Source of the DNA: Alistipes excrementigallinarum
GTDB lineage: Bacteria > Bacteroidota > Bacteroidia > Bacteroidales > Rikenellaceae
Assembly: GCA_019112825.1 (NCBI GenBank)
Contig: DXIP01000009.1
Coordinates: forward strand, 62,001-126,000
Direction: 5' to 3'
Length of the DNA stretch: 64,000 nt
Made by a program: the position numbers and the translations under genes. The notes beneath the pieces were generated by a model, which saw nothing but the letters and a program-made list of their open reading frames with translations, was not told the origin of the DNA and did no database searches. How positions within the stretch are numbered: position 1 is the first letter of the stretch; every line of letters starts with the position of its first letter. Positions 41,173 through 50,194 of the stretch are shown piece by piece.

Positions 41173-43638
41173 ATGAATATTTCGTATAACTGGCTTAGAC
41201 GTTACCTCGACACTTCGCTGACGGCGGAGCAGATTTCCGTGATTCTGACGGACATCGGCCTCGAGGTCGAAGGGTTCGAGAAAATCGAAACCATACGCGG
41301 CGGTCTGAAGGGCGTCGTGGTCGGCGAGGTGCTGACCTGCGTCGACCATCCCGATTCGGACCACCTCCACATAACGACGGTCGACGTGGGAAGCGGCGAG
41401 CCGCTCCAGATTGTCTGCGGCGCCGCCAACTGCCGTGCGGGGCTCAAGGTGCTCTGCGCCACCGTAGGTTCGGTGCTCTACCCCAACGGCGGCGAGGAGG
41501 AGTTCAAAATCAAGCGCAGCAGGATTCGCGGCGTGGAGTCGCTCGGCATGCTCTGCGCCGAGGACGAGCTGGGTGTCGGCTCGTCGCACGCGGGCATCAT
41601 GGAGCTTCCGGCCGATGCCGTCGTGGGTACGCCGGCCAAGGAGTTCCTCCACATCGAGGACGACTATCTGATTCAGATTGGTCTGACCCCCAACCGGGTC
41701 GATGCCGCCTCGCACATCGGCGTGGCGCGCGACCTGGCGGCCTACCTGCGCAGCCGCGGCGAGCAGGTCGAGGTGAAGTGGCCCGATGTTTCGGCCTTCG
41801 CCCCGGACAACCACAACCTCGAGATGCGCATCCGCGTCGAGAATACGGAGGCGGCCCCCCGCTATGCCGGCGTGACGGTGACGGGGTGCAAAATCGGCCC
41901 CTCGCCCGAGTGGATGCAGAACTGCCTCCGCGCGGCGGGCATCAACCCCAAGAACAACCTGGTCGACATCACCAACTTCGTCCTCTTCGAGCTGGGACAG
42001 CCGCTGCACGCCTTCGACGCCTCGAAAATCGAGGGGCATGAAATCGTCGTGCGCACCTGCGCCGAAGGGACCCCCTTCGTGACGCTCGACGGCGTGGAGC
42101 GCAAGCTCACGGCCAACGACCTGATGATTTGCTCGGCCGAGCGCCCGATGTGCATCGCCGGCGTCTTCGGCGGTCTGGATTCGGGCATCAGCGAGACGAC
42201 GACCGACGTCTTCATCGAGAGCGCCTACTTCAACCCCGTATGGGTGCGCAAGACGGCCAAGCGGTTCGGTCTGAATACCGACTCGTCGTTCCGCTTCGAG
42301 CGCGGAGTGGACCCCAACCTGCAGATTTATGCAGCCAAGCGCGCCGCCCTGCTGATGAAGGAGCTCGCCGGCGGCACCATCTCGAGCGACATCACGGACA
42401 TCTGCCCCGTTCCGGCCCGCGACTTCACCTTCGACGTCTCCTTCGCCCGCATCAATGCGCTCATCGGCAAGGAGCTGCCCGAGGAGACGGTCCGCACGAT
42501 TCTCGATGCGCTGGAGGTGAAGATTCTCGCCGAGCACGACGGCGTGATGACGGTGGCCGTACCGCCCTACCGCGTTGACGTGCAGCGTGAGGCCGACCTC
42601 ATCGAGGATATTCTCCGCATCTACGGCTACAACAACGTCGAGATTCCCGCTCGCGTGCGCTCGACGCTCTCCTATGCGCCCAAACCCGACCGCAACCGGC
42701 TGGTCAACCTGGCTGCCGACTTCCTGACCGACCGCGGCTTCACGGAAATCATGTCCAACTCGCTCACGAAGGGGGCCTACTACGAGGGGCTGACGAGCTA
42801 TCCGGCCGAGCACTGCGTGCGGATTCTCAACCCGCTGAGCGCCGACCTGAACGTGCTGCGCCAGACGCTGCTCTTCAACATGATGGAGGCCATCCAGCTC
42901 AACGTCAACCGCAAGAACGGCGACCTGAAGCTCTACGAGTTCGGCAACTGCTACTTCTACGATGCGTCGAAGCGCGGCGGCGAGCAGGCGCTGGCCCCCT
43001 ACTCGGAGGGTTACCGCCTGGCGGTGGCCGTGACGGGTCTTGCCACGGAGCCTTCGTGGAACGTCAAGGCGGAGCATACCTCCTTCTTCACGCTGCGTGC
43101 TGTGGCCGAGCTGCTGCTGCGCCGCTTCGGCATCGACATCTACACGCTGAAGTGCGAGACGCTCGACAGCGACCTCTTCAGCGAGGCGCTGAGCATGTCG
43201 CTCAACGGCAAGGAGCTGCTGCAAATCGGTTCGGTGAGCGCCCGGGTGCGCCGCGCAACCGACGTCAAGCAGCCGGTCTACTTCATGGAGCTGAACTTCG
43301 ACCTGCTGGTCAAGTCGACCCGGAAGCATCGCATTGCAGCCGAGGAGCTGTCGAAATACCCCGAGGTAAAGCGCGACCTGGCGCTGCTGGTCGACAAGTC
43401 GGTCACCTTCTCGGCGCTGCGCGATGTGGCCTTCGCTGCCGAGCGCAAGCTGCTCAAGAGCGTCTCGCTCTTCGACGTCTACGAGGGCGACAAGCTGCCC
43501 GAGGGCAAGAAGTCCTATGCGCTGAGCTTCATCCTGGAGGACAAGAGCCGGACGCTCGACGAGAAGAGCATCGAGCGGGTGATGACCACCCTCGCGAAGC
43601 AGTTCGAGCAGCGGTGCGGCGCGCAGATTCGCGCCTGA
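41173..43638 (+). CDS. pheT: Phenylalanine-tRNA ligase beta subunit
   Basis: The 821-residue protein has the full PheT layout: N-terminal MNISYNWLRRYLD, tRNA-binding OB domain B2 (GVVVGEVLTCVDHPDSDHL), B3/B4 editing region (LTPNRVDAASHIGVARDLA, KNNLVDITNFVLFELGQPLH), B5 (FRFERGVDPN), and the C-terminal anticodon-binding FDX-ACB domain (SKYPEVKRDLALLVDKSVTF...VSLFDVYEG). It works as an alpha2-beta2 heterotetramer with PheS, which is not adjacent here. The short untranslated leader shows no attenuator. A bidirectional terminator follows. Confidence 0.97.
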   Translation: MNISYNWLRRYLDTSLTAEQISVILTDIGLEVEGFEKIETIRGGLKGVVVGEVLTCVDHPDSDHLHITTVDVGSGEPLQIVCGAANCRAGLKVLCATVGSVLYPNGGEEEFKIKRSRIRGVESLGMLCAEDELGVGSSHAGIMELPADAVVGTPAKEFLHIEDDYLIQIGLTPNRVDAASHIGVARDLAAYLRSRGEQVEVKWPDVSAFAPDNHNLEMRIRVENTEAAPRYAGVTVTGCKIGPSPEWMQNCLRAAGINPKNNLVDITNFVLFELGQPLHAFDASKIEGHEIVVRTCAEGTPFVTLDGVERKLTANDLMICSAERPMCIAGVFGGLDSGISETTTDVFIESAYFNPVWVRKTAKRFGLNTDSSFRFERGVDPNLQIYAAKRAALLMKELAGGTISSDITDICPVPARDFTFDVSFARINALIGKELPEETVRTILDALEVKILAEHDGVMTVAVPPYRVDVQREADLIEDILRIYGYNNVEIPARVRSTLSYAPKPDRNRLVNLAADFLTDRGFTEIMSNSLTKGAYYEGLTSYPAEHCVRILNPLSADLNVLRQTLLFNMMEAIQLNVNRKNGDLKLYEFGNCYFYDASKRGGEQALAPYSEGYRLAVAVTGLATEPSWNVKAEHTSFFTLRAVAELLLRRFGIDIYTLKCETLDSDLFSEALSMSLNGKELLQIGSVSARVRRATDVKQPVYFMELNFDLLVKSTRKHRIAAEELSKYPEVKRDLALLVDKSVTFSALRDVAFAAERKLLKSVSLFDVYEGDKLPEGKKSYALSFILEDKSRTLDEKSIERVMTTLAKQFEQRCGAQIRA

Positions 43639-43710
43639 AGCCTCTGACCGGGGCGGAGGCTCCAGCAGCCGCTCTTCAGCCGGGCGGGCCTCGGTCCGAA
43701 ACCGTTCAAG

Positions 43711-43747
43711 AAAAAATCCTGTCGCAGATGGTGCGGCAGGATTTTTT
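43711..43747. terminator. Bidirectional terminator between pheT and the GH20 gene
   Basis: A 16-bp stem (43711-43726 with 43732-43747, one T-G wobble) with six A on the left and six T on the right serves both converging genes. Confidence 0.88.
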
Positions 43748-43784
43748 GTGCGCATGGATGCACGGCCCTCTTTCGGCCGAGGGG

Positions 43785-45944
43785 TCAGAGCACCGGCTTC
43801 ACGACGGGCGGCTGGATGACGACGAAGGGGGTGCTGTTGCCGCGGCAGGTCGCCACGAGCCGCACAGCCCTCACCGGCCGGTTGGGGCGGAGCGTGATGC
43901 ACCCCTTGTCGAGTGCTCCGGCCCGCTCGAAGCGTACGCCGTCGTAGGAGACCTCGGCATAGCCCGTGACGATGTGGGCGTTGGGCAGCTGCCGATATCC
44001 CGTCTGGAGGAAGAGCTCGCGGCAGCGCAGCGGCATGTCGAAGGTGTAGAGCAGCCAGTCCTTCGGCCGGCAGGTGCGGCTCGTGCGGCTCATGCCGCGG
44101 TAGTGCTCGGCGTTCGAGGCCGGGAAGCGCTCGCTCAGGGGCATCGACGAGGTGAGCTTCCACGAGGGGGTGACGGTGCGGTAGAAGGAACGGTCGGCCG
44201 CCTCGGGGCTGCGGCCTGTGCCGCGGCGCGTGAAGAAGCGGTAGCGGTGCGGCTGTGTGGTGGCGATGGGACCGGTATAGGGATGCTCCTCGGGCGACGA
44301 GTCGACGAGGTAGCAGAGCGTCGAGCCGTCGTCGGTCGAGGCCGTGAGCTCGCCGTTGCGGCAGGAGACCGTCGGCGGGAAGAGGCGGAAGCGGATGCCC
44401 ATGGCCGTCATGCGGTCGTAGTGCTCCCCGACCAGTTCGCGGTAGTAGGACTCCCACCCCTCCTCGTTGCCGCTCCAGGCCAGGCGCGAGAGGGCGCACA
44501 AGCGAGGGAAGGTCATGTAGTCGAGGTAGTCGGGCTTTTCGGGCTCGTGCGAGACGTAGGCCTCGCTCCAGAAGGCCGACTCGAGGCCCTCTACGTGGCG
44601 CATCCGCTCGGCATTGAAGCCTTCGCGGGCGAAGTCGAAGTTGTAGGTGGTGCGGGCATCGAAGACGGCGGCCCAGCTGTGGCCCTCCTCGTGGGGCGAC
44701 TGCCGCATGTCGAAGTAGAAGCTCGTTGCGGGCATCACCACCGTCGGATACCCCTTGTCGACGGCATCGAGGCAGGCCCGGACGCTCTCCCAGCCGTGGA
44801 CGCGGCTCGTGCGCGCCGGTCCGCCGCGCTTGACCGCTTCGTTCCAGAGTGCCGGCCTCTTGCCGTGGGCGGCGAGGATGTCGCTCATGCGCTGCATGAA
44901 GATATCCTCGAGCCGGTGCGGGTCGGTGATGCCGCGGCGCTCCATCAGCGCCCGGCAGTCGGGACAGCGCTCCCATTGCGAGGCATCGACCTCGTCGCCG
45001 CCGATGTGGATGTAGGGCGAGGGGAAGAGCGCGCAGAGCTCGCCGAGGATATCCTCGAGCAGACGGTAGTTCTCCTCGCGGGCCACGCACCATGCCGAAC
45101 GGTAGTCGTAGCCGCATGTCGAGACCGTATCGGGACGGTAGTTGCAGCGAATCTCGGGATGGACCGAGGCGATGTTGCGGCTGTGCCCCGGAAGGTCGAT
45201 TTCGGGGATGATTTCGATGTTGCGCGCCGCGGCGTAGGCAATCAGCTCGCGCATCTGCTCCTGGGTGTAGTAGCCGCCGTACTTTTCGTCCCACTTTCCG
45301 TAGATGGGCCGCACGGGCGAGTCGCCGCCTCGGAAGCCGCCGATTTCGGTCAACTCGGGGTGCGAGCGGATTTCGATGCGCCACCCTTCGTCATCGCTTA
45401 GATGAAGGTGCAACTTGTTTATGTTATGATACGAAAGCAGGTCTATGTAACGTTTCACATGAGGTGCATCCACCCACGTGCGGGCTACGTCGAGCATCAT
45501 GCCCCGGTAGGCGAAGCGCGGAGCATCCTCGATGTGCAGCGTCGGCAGCCGGAGCGGCAGCGTGCACTCCCGGGCATAGACCTCGGGCGGCAGGAGGCGG
45601 AAGAGCTGCTGGATGCCGTTGAAGACGCCGCCGTAGGCGCCGCCCTCGATGGCGATGTGGTCGGGGAGGATGTCGAGCCGGTAGGCCTCCTCGCCGAGCG
45701 AGGGGTCGAGCGCCAGCACGAGCGCCGCGTCGGAGGCGTACTGCTCGCTTGCGCCCGCCAGCGGGAGGTACGAGCGCAGGTAGTCGGCCAGCGCCTCGAG
45801 CCCCTGTTCGTAGGTGACGAGCGTCGCTCGCGTGAGGAGAAACTCGCCTCCGAGGTCGGTACGGTGGGCCGGTGCGGGTTGTGCCTGGGCCGTCAGCGTG
45901 AGGAACCACAGGGCGGCTGCAGAGAGCAGATGACGTATTTTCAT
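43785..45944 (-). CDS. Exported beta-N-acetylhexosaminidase, GH20
   Basis: The 719-residue enzyme has a signal peptide (MKIRHLLSAAALWFLTLTAQ). An N-terminal GH20b domain (about 25-140) is followed by the catalytic barrel (about 143-500) with HLHLSDDEGWRIEI and the D317-E318 pair in YIHIGGDEVDASQW. A C-terminal discoidin-like beta domain spans about 600-719. It removes terminal beta-GlcNAc or beta-GalNAc from glycoconjugates by substrate-assisted catalysis, complementing the GH89 enzyme at 3140-5665. The start is fixed at 45944 by the signal peptide; its promoter is divergent from mazG. Confidence 0.95.
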   Translation of the reverse strand: MKIRHLLSAAALWFLTLTAQAQPAPAHRTDLGGEFLLTRATLVTYEQGLEALADYLRSYLPLAGASEQYASDAALVLALDPSLGEEAYRLDILPDHIAIEGGAYGGVFNGIQQLFRLLPPEVYARECTLPLRLPTLHIEDAPRFAYRGMMLDVARTWVDAPHVKRYIDLLSYHNINKLHLHLSDDEGWRIEIRSHPELTEIGGFRGGDSPVRPIYGKWDEKYGGYYTQEQMRELIAYAAARNIEIIPEIDLPGHSRNIASVHPEIRCNYRPDTVSTCGYDYRSAWCVAREENYRLLEDILGELCALFPSPYIHIGGDEVDASQWERCPDCRALMERRGITDPHRLEDIFMQRMSDILAAHGKRPALWNEAVKRGGPARTSRVHGWESVRACLDAVDKGYPTVVMPATSFYFDMRQSPHEEGHSWAAVFDARTTYNFDFAREGFNAERMRHVEGLESAFWSEAYVSHEPEKPDYLDYMTFPRLCALSRLAWSGNEEGWESYYRELVGEHYDRMTAMGIRFRLFPPTVSCRNGELTASTDDGSTLCYLVDSSPEEHPYTGPIATTQPHRYRFFTRRGTGRSPEAADRSFYRTVTPSWKLTSSMPLSERFPASNAEHYRGMSRTSRTCRPKDWLLYTFDMPLRCRELFLQTGYRQLPNAHIVTGYAEVSYDGVRFERAGALDKGCITLRPNRPVRAVRLVATCRGNSTPFVVIQPPVVKPVL

Positions 45945-45971
45945 GGGGAAAATGGGTGTTTTTGTCTCGTG

Positions 45972-45979
45972 CAAAGTTA
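45972..45979 (-). promoter_or_regulatory. Promoter -7 box of the GH20 gene
   Basis: TAACTTTG on the minus strand matches TAnnTTTG exactly, 27 nt before the start codon, and is back to back with the mazG box 20 bp away. Confidence 0.6.
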
Positions 45980-45999
45980 TATTTTTTCCGCCGAATTCG

Positions 46000-46007
46000 T
46001 AACTTTG
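46000..46007 (+). promoter_or_regulatory. Promoter -7 box of mazG
   Basis: TAACTTTG matches TAnnTTTG exactly. The mazG start lies 128 nt downstream, leaving a long structured leader (46014-46135). Confidence 0.58.
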
Positions 46008-46135
46008 CCTCAATTATGGAGCGAAGGAGCGCTCCGGCCGTCATGCGGACGGCAGCCGCACGGAGACCTCCCGGCGGAGTGCGTCCGGATGCGGACAGGA
46101 AGTGTGAAACAGACGATTCAAAGATATTCAATCCT

Positions 46136-46912
46136 ATGGAAGACAAACGTTTGGAGGCCACGGCCCGGCTGCTGGAGGTGATGAACACCCTGCGCCGCGA
46201 ATGCCCGTGGGACCGCGAACAGACATTCGATTCGTTGCGGAGCAACACGATTGAGGAGACCTACGAACTGGCCGATGCGATTCTCGACCACAACATGGAG
46301 GGCATCAAGGAGGAGCTGGGCGACCTGCTGCTCCACGTGGTCTTCTACTCGAAACTGGGCGAGGAGCAGGGCGCGTTCGACTTTGCCGACGTGGCCAATG
46401 CGCTGTGCGACAAACTCATCTACCGCCATCCGCACGTCTACGGCGACATCCACGCCAATACGCCCGACGAGGTGAAGGAGAACTGGGAGGCGCTCAAACT
46501 GCGCAAGAAGAAGCGCAAGAGCGGCACGCTGGGCGGCGTGCCCCGTTCGCTGCCGGCGATGGTCAAGGCCTACCGCGTGGGCGAAAAGGCCGCCGCGACG
46601 GGCTTCGACTGGGAGCGCCGCGAGGATGTCTGGGCCAAGGTCAAGGAGGAGACCGCCGAGGTCGAGGCCGAAATCAACTCGAAAGACCACGACCGGCTCG
46701 AGGACGAGTTCGGCGACCTCTTCTTCGCGCTCATCAACGCCTGCCGTCTCTACGGCGTCGACCCCGAGGCGGCGCTCGAACGGACGAACAAGAAGTTCAT
46801 CCGCCGCTTCAACTACATGGAGGAGCACGCCGCCGCCGAGGGCCACATGCTGCACGACATGACCCTCGACCAGATGGAGGCGCTCTGGCAGCAGGCCAAG
46901 AAGGAGGAGTAG
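46136..46912 (+). CDS. mazG: Nucleoside triphosphate pyrophosphohydrolase MazG
   Basis: The 258-residue two-domain MazG hydrolyses NTPs and dNTPs to monophosphates and pyrophosphate. The N-terminal domain has LRRECPWDREQTFDSLRSNT and the ExxE/ExxD pattern in EETYELADAIL and EELGDLLLHVVFYS. The C-terminal domain repeats it with EETAEVEAEI and DEFGDLFFALINACR. The start at 46136 is the canonical N-terminus. In-frame ATGs at 46016 and 46043 would add a basic, family-foreign extension. The protein is followed 83 nt later by the gamma-CA gene. Confidence 0.93.
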   Translation: MEDKRLEATARLLEVMNTLRRECPWDREQTFDSLRSNTIEETYELADAILDHNMEGIKEELGDLLLHVVFYSKLGEEQGAFDFADVANALCDKLIYRHPHVYGDIHANTPDEVKENWEALKLRKKKRKSGTLGGVPRSLPAMVKAYRVGEKAAATGFDWERREDVWAKVKEETAEVEAEINSKDHDRLEDEFGDLFFALINACRLYGVDPEAALERTNKKFIRRFNYMEEHAAAEGHMLHDMTLDQMEALWQQAKKEE

Positions 46913-46995
46913 CCCGCTACCCTGCCCGGTCGGCCGGGCCGCCCCCCTCCGAAAGACATGAAACGAAACACGTATACAAAAACGACATTTTCAAT

Positions 46996-47529
46996 ATGGC
47001 ACTGATTCGAAAAGTACGCGGGCACGAGCCCGTCATTGGCGAGAACACCTTTGTGGCCGAGACGGCCGTCATTCTGGGCGATGTGACCATCGGTCACGAC
47101 TGCTCGATTTGGTACAACACCGTGCTGCGCGGCGATGTGAACAAAATCGTCATCGGCGACCGTACGAACATCCAGGACGGTGTGGTGCTCCACACGATTT
47201 ACGACAAGGCGAAGCACCCCTCGCAGACCATCATCGGCAACGACGTCTCGGTGGGTCACAACGCAACCATCCACGGAGCCATCATCGAGGACAACTGCCT
47301 CATTGGCATGGGCTCCACCATCCTCGACAATGCCCACGTCCCCTCGGGCTGCATCATTGCGGCCAATGCGCTGGTGCTCTCCAACGCCCAGCTGGAGCCC
47401 AACTCGGTCTACGCCGGTGTCCCGGCCCGCAAGGTCAAGGAGGTGACGCCCGAGCAGCGTGACGAAATCATCCGCCGGACGGCCCACGACTACATGCTCT
47501 ATGCGTCGTGGTACACGAAGGAGGAGTAA
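46996..47529 (+). CDS. Gamma-carbonic-anhydrase-like hexapeptide-repeat protein
   Basis: The 177-residue left-handed beta-helix protein has many I/V-G-D/N hexapeptide repeats and gammaCA/PaaY-type blocks: FVAETAVILGDVTIGHDCSI, WYNTVLRGDVNKIVIGDRTN, the metal histidines in VVLHTIYD and DVSVGHNATIHG, and YAGVPARKVK. It may be a carbonic anhydrase or a metal-bound thioesterase/transferase. A longer frame overlapping mazG continues upstream out of family and is rejected in favour of 46996. Confidence 0.9.
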   Translation: MALIRKVRGHEPVIGENTFVAETAVILGDVTIGHDCSIWYNTVLRGDVNKIVIGDRTNIQDGVVLHTIYDKAKHPSQTIIGNDVSVGHNATIHGAIIEDNCLIGMGSTILDNAHVPSGCIIAANALVLSNAQLEPNSVYAGVPARKVKEVTPEQRDEIIRRTAHDYMLYASWYTKEE

Positions 47530-47547
47530 CCCCGCAGACGGAACGAC

Positions 47548-48858
47548 ATGGGGCTCCATCCGAAATATTCGGCCGTGATTCTCAACCTGCTGGTTGCTGT
47601 GGCAATCAGCCTGGTGGTCAATTTCTCCTACCTGCTGCTCTATCTGGTCGACCAGCGCGAACTCGGCAAGCCGCAGCCCGGCAAGGCGCGGATTGTCGAG
47701 CGGCGCGAGACCGGACGGCTCTCGGTGAGCCCCGACGGACACGGCTATCTGGTCTATGAAAACGGCGACAGCGTCTACGTGCCGCAGACGCGCATCCGGA
47801 GGCTCGGGCTCGAAGACGGCGACCGCATCGTCGCCGACCTCTCCGTCCGGGGACGCGAGGGGGGCCATCCCCTCATCTCCGACATCCGCTACCGCAACGG
47901 CGTGGAGTTCGACTACAGCGCGCTGTTCAACCGGCCGTCGCGGACGGTCGAGATGCTGCTCCAGCTGCTCTACTACCTGGTCGTGTCGTTCATCCTGCTC
48001 TCGATTCTCACCTCGGCCCGTCACCGCTACACCTCGCGCGGCTTTGTCAAACGCTCGCTCTGGTGCCTCGTGGCGGCGGTGCTGCTCTACCTGATTGCCC
48101 CCGTCACGCAATGGCATACGGGGCGCATCATGTTCAACTTCATGAGCGGGCGGATGCTCGACTACCTGCTGCTGCTCAAGTGTTCGTTCGCCGTGGTGGT
48201 CTCGGTGCTCTACGGCCGCATCTACGTGCTCATCTCGCAGCGGCAGGCCGTCGTGCTGGAGAACGAACGGCTGAAGAACGAGAATCTGACGACGCGCTAC
48301 AACATGCTCGTTGGTCAAATCAACCCCCACTTCTTTTTCAACTCGCTCAACTCGCTGGCCATGCTCGTGCGCGAACGCGACGGAGAGAAGGCGCTGACCT
48401 ACATCGACCAGCTCTCCTATACGTTCCGCTACATCATCCAGAACGGTCAGAGCACGCTCGTGCCGCTGAGCGAGGAGCTGCGGTTTGCCGAGGCATACGG
48501 CTATCTGTTCAAAATCCGCTATGCCGACAAGCTCTTCTTCGATGTCGACGTGGCCGACGAGTACCGCTCGTGGCTGCTGCCGGCCCTCTCGCTGCAGCCG
48601 CTCATCGGCAATGCCGTCAAGCACAACGCCATCACGCGCAACCGACCCTTCCACATCTCCATCCGCACCGAAGGGAGCGTGCTGGTGGTGTTGAATCCCC
48701 GCATCCCGAAGCTCGAGCAGGAGCCCTCGACGGGCATCGGCCTGCGCAACCTGCGCAGCCGCTGGATGCTCATCACGGGAAGCGACATCGAAATCATCGA
48801 GACCGAAGCGGAGTTCACCGTGCGTCTGCCGCTCCGCAAAAACGAGACAAAGGTATGA
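47548..48858 (+). CDS. LytS-type sensor histidine kinase with Rho-like OB sensor loop
   Basis: The 436-residue His_kinase (PF06580) protein has a membrane helix at 10-34 and a soluble segment at 36-130. Three more helices lie at about 134-155, 170-188 and 204-230. A coiled linker precedes the kinase core with phospho-acceptor H261 in QINPHFFFNSLN and an ATP-binding GIGLRNLRSR. The soluble segment contains GRLSVSPDGHGYLVYENGDS, then VYVPQTRIRRLGLEDGDRIV, resembling the cold-shock/OB RNA-binding domain of transcription factor Rho. By helix count that loop is periplasmic. The kinase stop overlaps the response-regulator start by ATGA, giving a tight two-gene unit. Confidence 0.88.
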   Translation: MGLHPKYSAVILNLLVAVAISLVVNFSYLLLYLVDQRELGKPQPGKARIVERRETGRLSVSPDGHGYLVYENGDSVYVPQTRIRRLGLEDGDRIVADLSVRGREGGHPLISDIRYRNGVEFDYSALFNRPSRTVEMLLQLLYYLVVSFILLSILTSARHRYTSRGFVKRSLWCLVAAVLLYLIAPVTQWHTGRIMFNFMSGRMLDYLLLLKCSFAVVVSVLYGRIYVLISQRQAVVLENERLKNENLTTRYNMLVGQINPHFFFNSLNSLAMLVRERDGEKALTYIDQLSYTFRYIIQNGQSTLVPLSEELRFAEAYGYLFKIRYADKLFFDVDVADEYRSWLLPALSLQPLIGNAVKHNAITRNRPFHISIRTEGSVLVVLNPRIPKLEQEPSTGIGLRNLRSRWMLITGSDIEIIETEAEFTVRLPLRKNETKV

Positions 48859-49616
48859 AAACACTCATCATCGAAGACGAAACCGCCGCGGCACGCAATC
48901 TGGAGGCGATTCTTGCCGACATCGAGCCCGACGCCGAGGTGCTGGGTGTGCTGGAGAGCGTGAGCGAGAGCGTCGAGTGGCTGCGCACGCATCCGTCGCC
49001 CGACCTGCTCTTCATGGACATCCACCTGGCCGACGGCGACTCGTTCCGGATTTTCGAGGCGGTCGAAGTGACCGCTCCGGTGGTCTTCACTACGGCCTAC
49101 GACCGCTATGCGCTCGAGGCCTTCAAGGTCAACAGCATCGACTACCTGCTCAAGCCGCTCAACGAGCGGGACGTCCGCCGGGCGCTCGACAAGCTGCGCC
49201 GGCTGACGGGCGACGAGCGCCGCGCCTACGGCTCGCGTGTGCAGCGGATGGCTGACCAGCGGCGCGAGGATGTCTTCCTGGTTCATGTCCGCGACCGCAT
49301 CATCCCGCTGCGTCGCGAGGAGATAGCCTTCTGCTACACCTCCAACGAGCGGGTCACGGCCCATACGTTCGGCGGCGAGGTCTACACGCTCGACAGGACG
49401 CTCGAGGCGCTGCAGGCGCAGTTGCCCGGCGACGACTTCTTCCGGGCCAACCGCCAGTTCATCGTGGCACGCCGCGCCGTGAAGGACATCGTCGTCTGGT
49501 TCGGCAGCCGGCTGGCGCTCAACCTGCAGGTGGAGACCCCCGAGCGAATCATCATCTCGAAGGCCCGCGTGCCCGAATTCAAGGCGTGGCTCACGTCGGC
49601 TCACCCCGCCGGGTAG
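48855..49616 (+). CDS. LytTR-family response regulator
   Basis: The 253-residue protein has a receiver domain (1-120) with the acidic pair IIEDE, phospho-acceptor D55 in LLFMDIHL, and conserved T (TTAYD) and K (LLKPL). A LytTR DNA-binding domain (about 145-245) includes FLVHVRDRIIPLRREEIAFC and FFRANRQFIVARRAV. It overlaps the preceding kinase gene by four bases, so is the cognate partner. LytTR targets are usually paired short repeats near envelope or fibre genes; none were confirmed here. Confidence 0.93.
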   Translation: MKTLIIEDETAAARNLEAILADIEPDAEVLGVLESVSESVEWLRTHPSPDLLFMDIHLADGDSFRIFEAVEVTAPVVFTTAYDRYALEAFKVNSIDYLLKPLNERDVRRALDKLRRLTGDERRAYGSRVQRMADQRREDVFLVHVRDRIIPLRREEIAFCYTSNERVTAHTFGGEVYTLDRTLEALQAQLPGDDFFRANRQFIVARRAVKDIVVWFGSRLALNLQVETPERIIISKARVPEFKAWLTSAHPAG

Positions 49617-49680
49617 TCGTTTTGCCGGCGCAAAAAGGCGTTTGACCAGCTGCCCTGCCCTCAATCTTTCACTCTGGTCC

Positions 49681-49688
49681 TACCTTTG
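49681..49688 (+). promoter_or_regulatory. Promoter -7 box of the DUF4890 gene
   Basis: TACCTTTG matches TAnnTTTG exactly, 61 nt before the ATG at 49750. Confidence 0.6.
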
Positions 49689-49749
49689 CACTGTGACGAA
49701 TACGGAAACAGTAACCGGCCGCACGGCGGCCCTAAAAAACAAAGGAACC

Positions 49750-50148
49750 ATGAAAAAGAGATTATTTGCAGCCCTCGCAGCAGTTTGCATGCTGGCCGGC
49801 ACGAGCGCATTCGCGCAGCAGACCGAAGCTCCCCGCACCAAGGCCAAGCAGCGCCCCACTCCCGAGCAGATGGCTCAGCGCATGAGTGACCGCATGGCCC
49901 AGCGCTACGAGCTGACCGATGCCCAGAAGCAACAGGTCTACGACCTGAGCCTGCAGCAGGTGCAGAGCATGCAGGAGCACCGCCGTCAGATGGTGGCCGA
50001 GCGCAAGGCCGCCGACGAGAAGATGAAGGGCATCCTCACCGAGAAGCAGTACAAGCAGTGGAAGGAGGACCAGGCCAAGATGATGCGTTCGGCCAAGCAC
50101 GACCGCGGTGCGAAGCATGCCGGGAAGCATCATGGCGACAAAAAGTAG
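49750..50148 (+). CDS. Small exported helical protein (DUF4890-like)
   Basis: The 132-residue protein has a signal peptide (MKKRLFAALAAVCMLAGTSA). A charged, Gln- and Lys-rich helical body (RPTPEQMAQRMSDRMAQRYE, LTDAQKQQVYDLSLQQVQSM) and a His/Lys-rich tail follow. The pattern and LTDAQKQQVY element match DUF4890/Spy-CpxP-like periplasmic proteins, which sense or buffer envelope stress. Its place just after a LytS/LytTR pair may mean shared control, but it has its own promoter and a strong terminator. Confidence 0.8.
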   Translation: MKKRLFAALAAVCMLAGTSAFAQQTEAPRTKAKQRPTPEQMAQRMSDRMAQRYELTDAQKQQVYDLSLQQVQSMQEHRRQMVAERKAADEKMKGILTEKQYKQWKEDQAKMMRSAKHDRGAKHAGKHHGDKK

Positions 50149-50194
50149 CTCTTCGGAGGAAAATCCTCGTCGATGACGCCTTCTGCGTCGTACG

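Noticed and set aside
41158..45384. A 1408-codon minus-strand frame spanning the complement of pheT and part of the GH20 gene
   Set aside because: It runs antisense to pheT, then out of frame through the hexosaminidase; composition is that of a shadow frame and no domain is recognisable.
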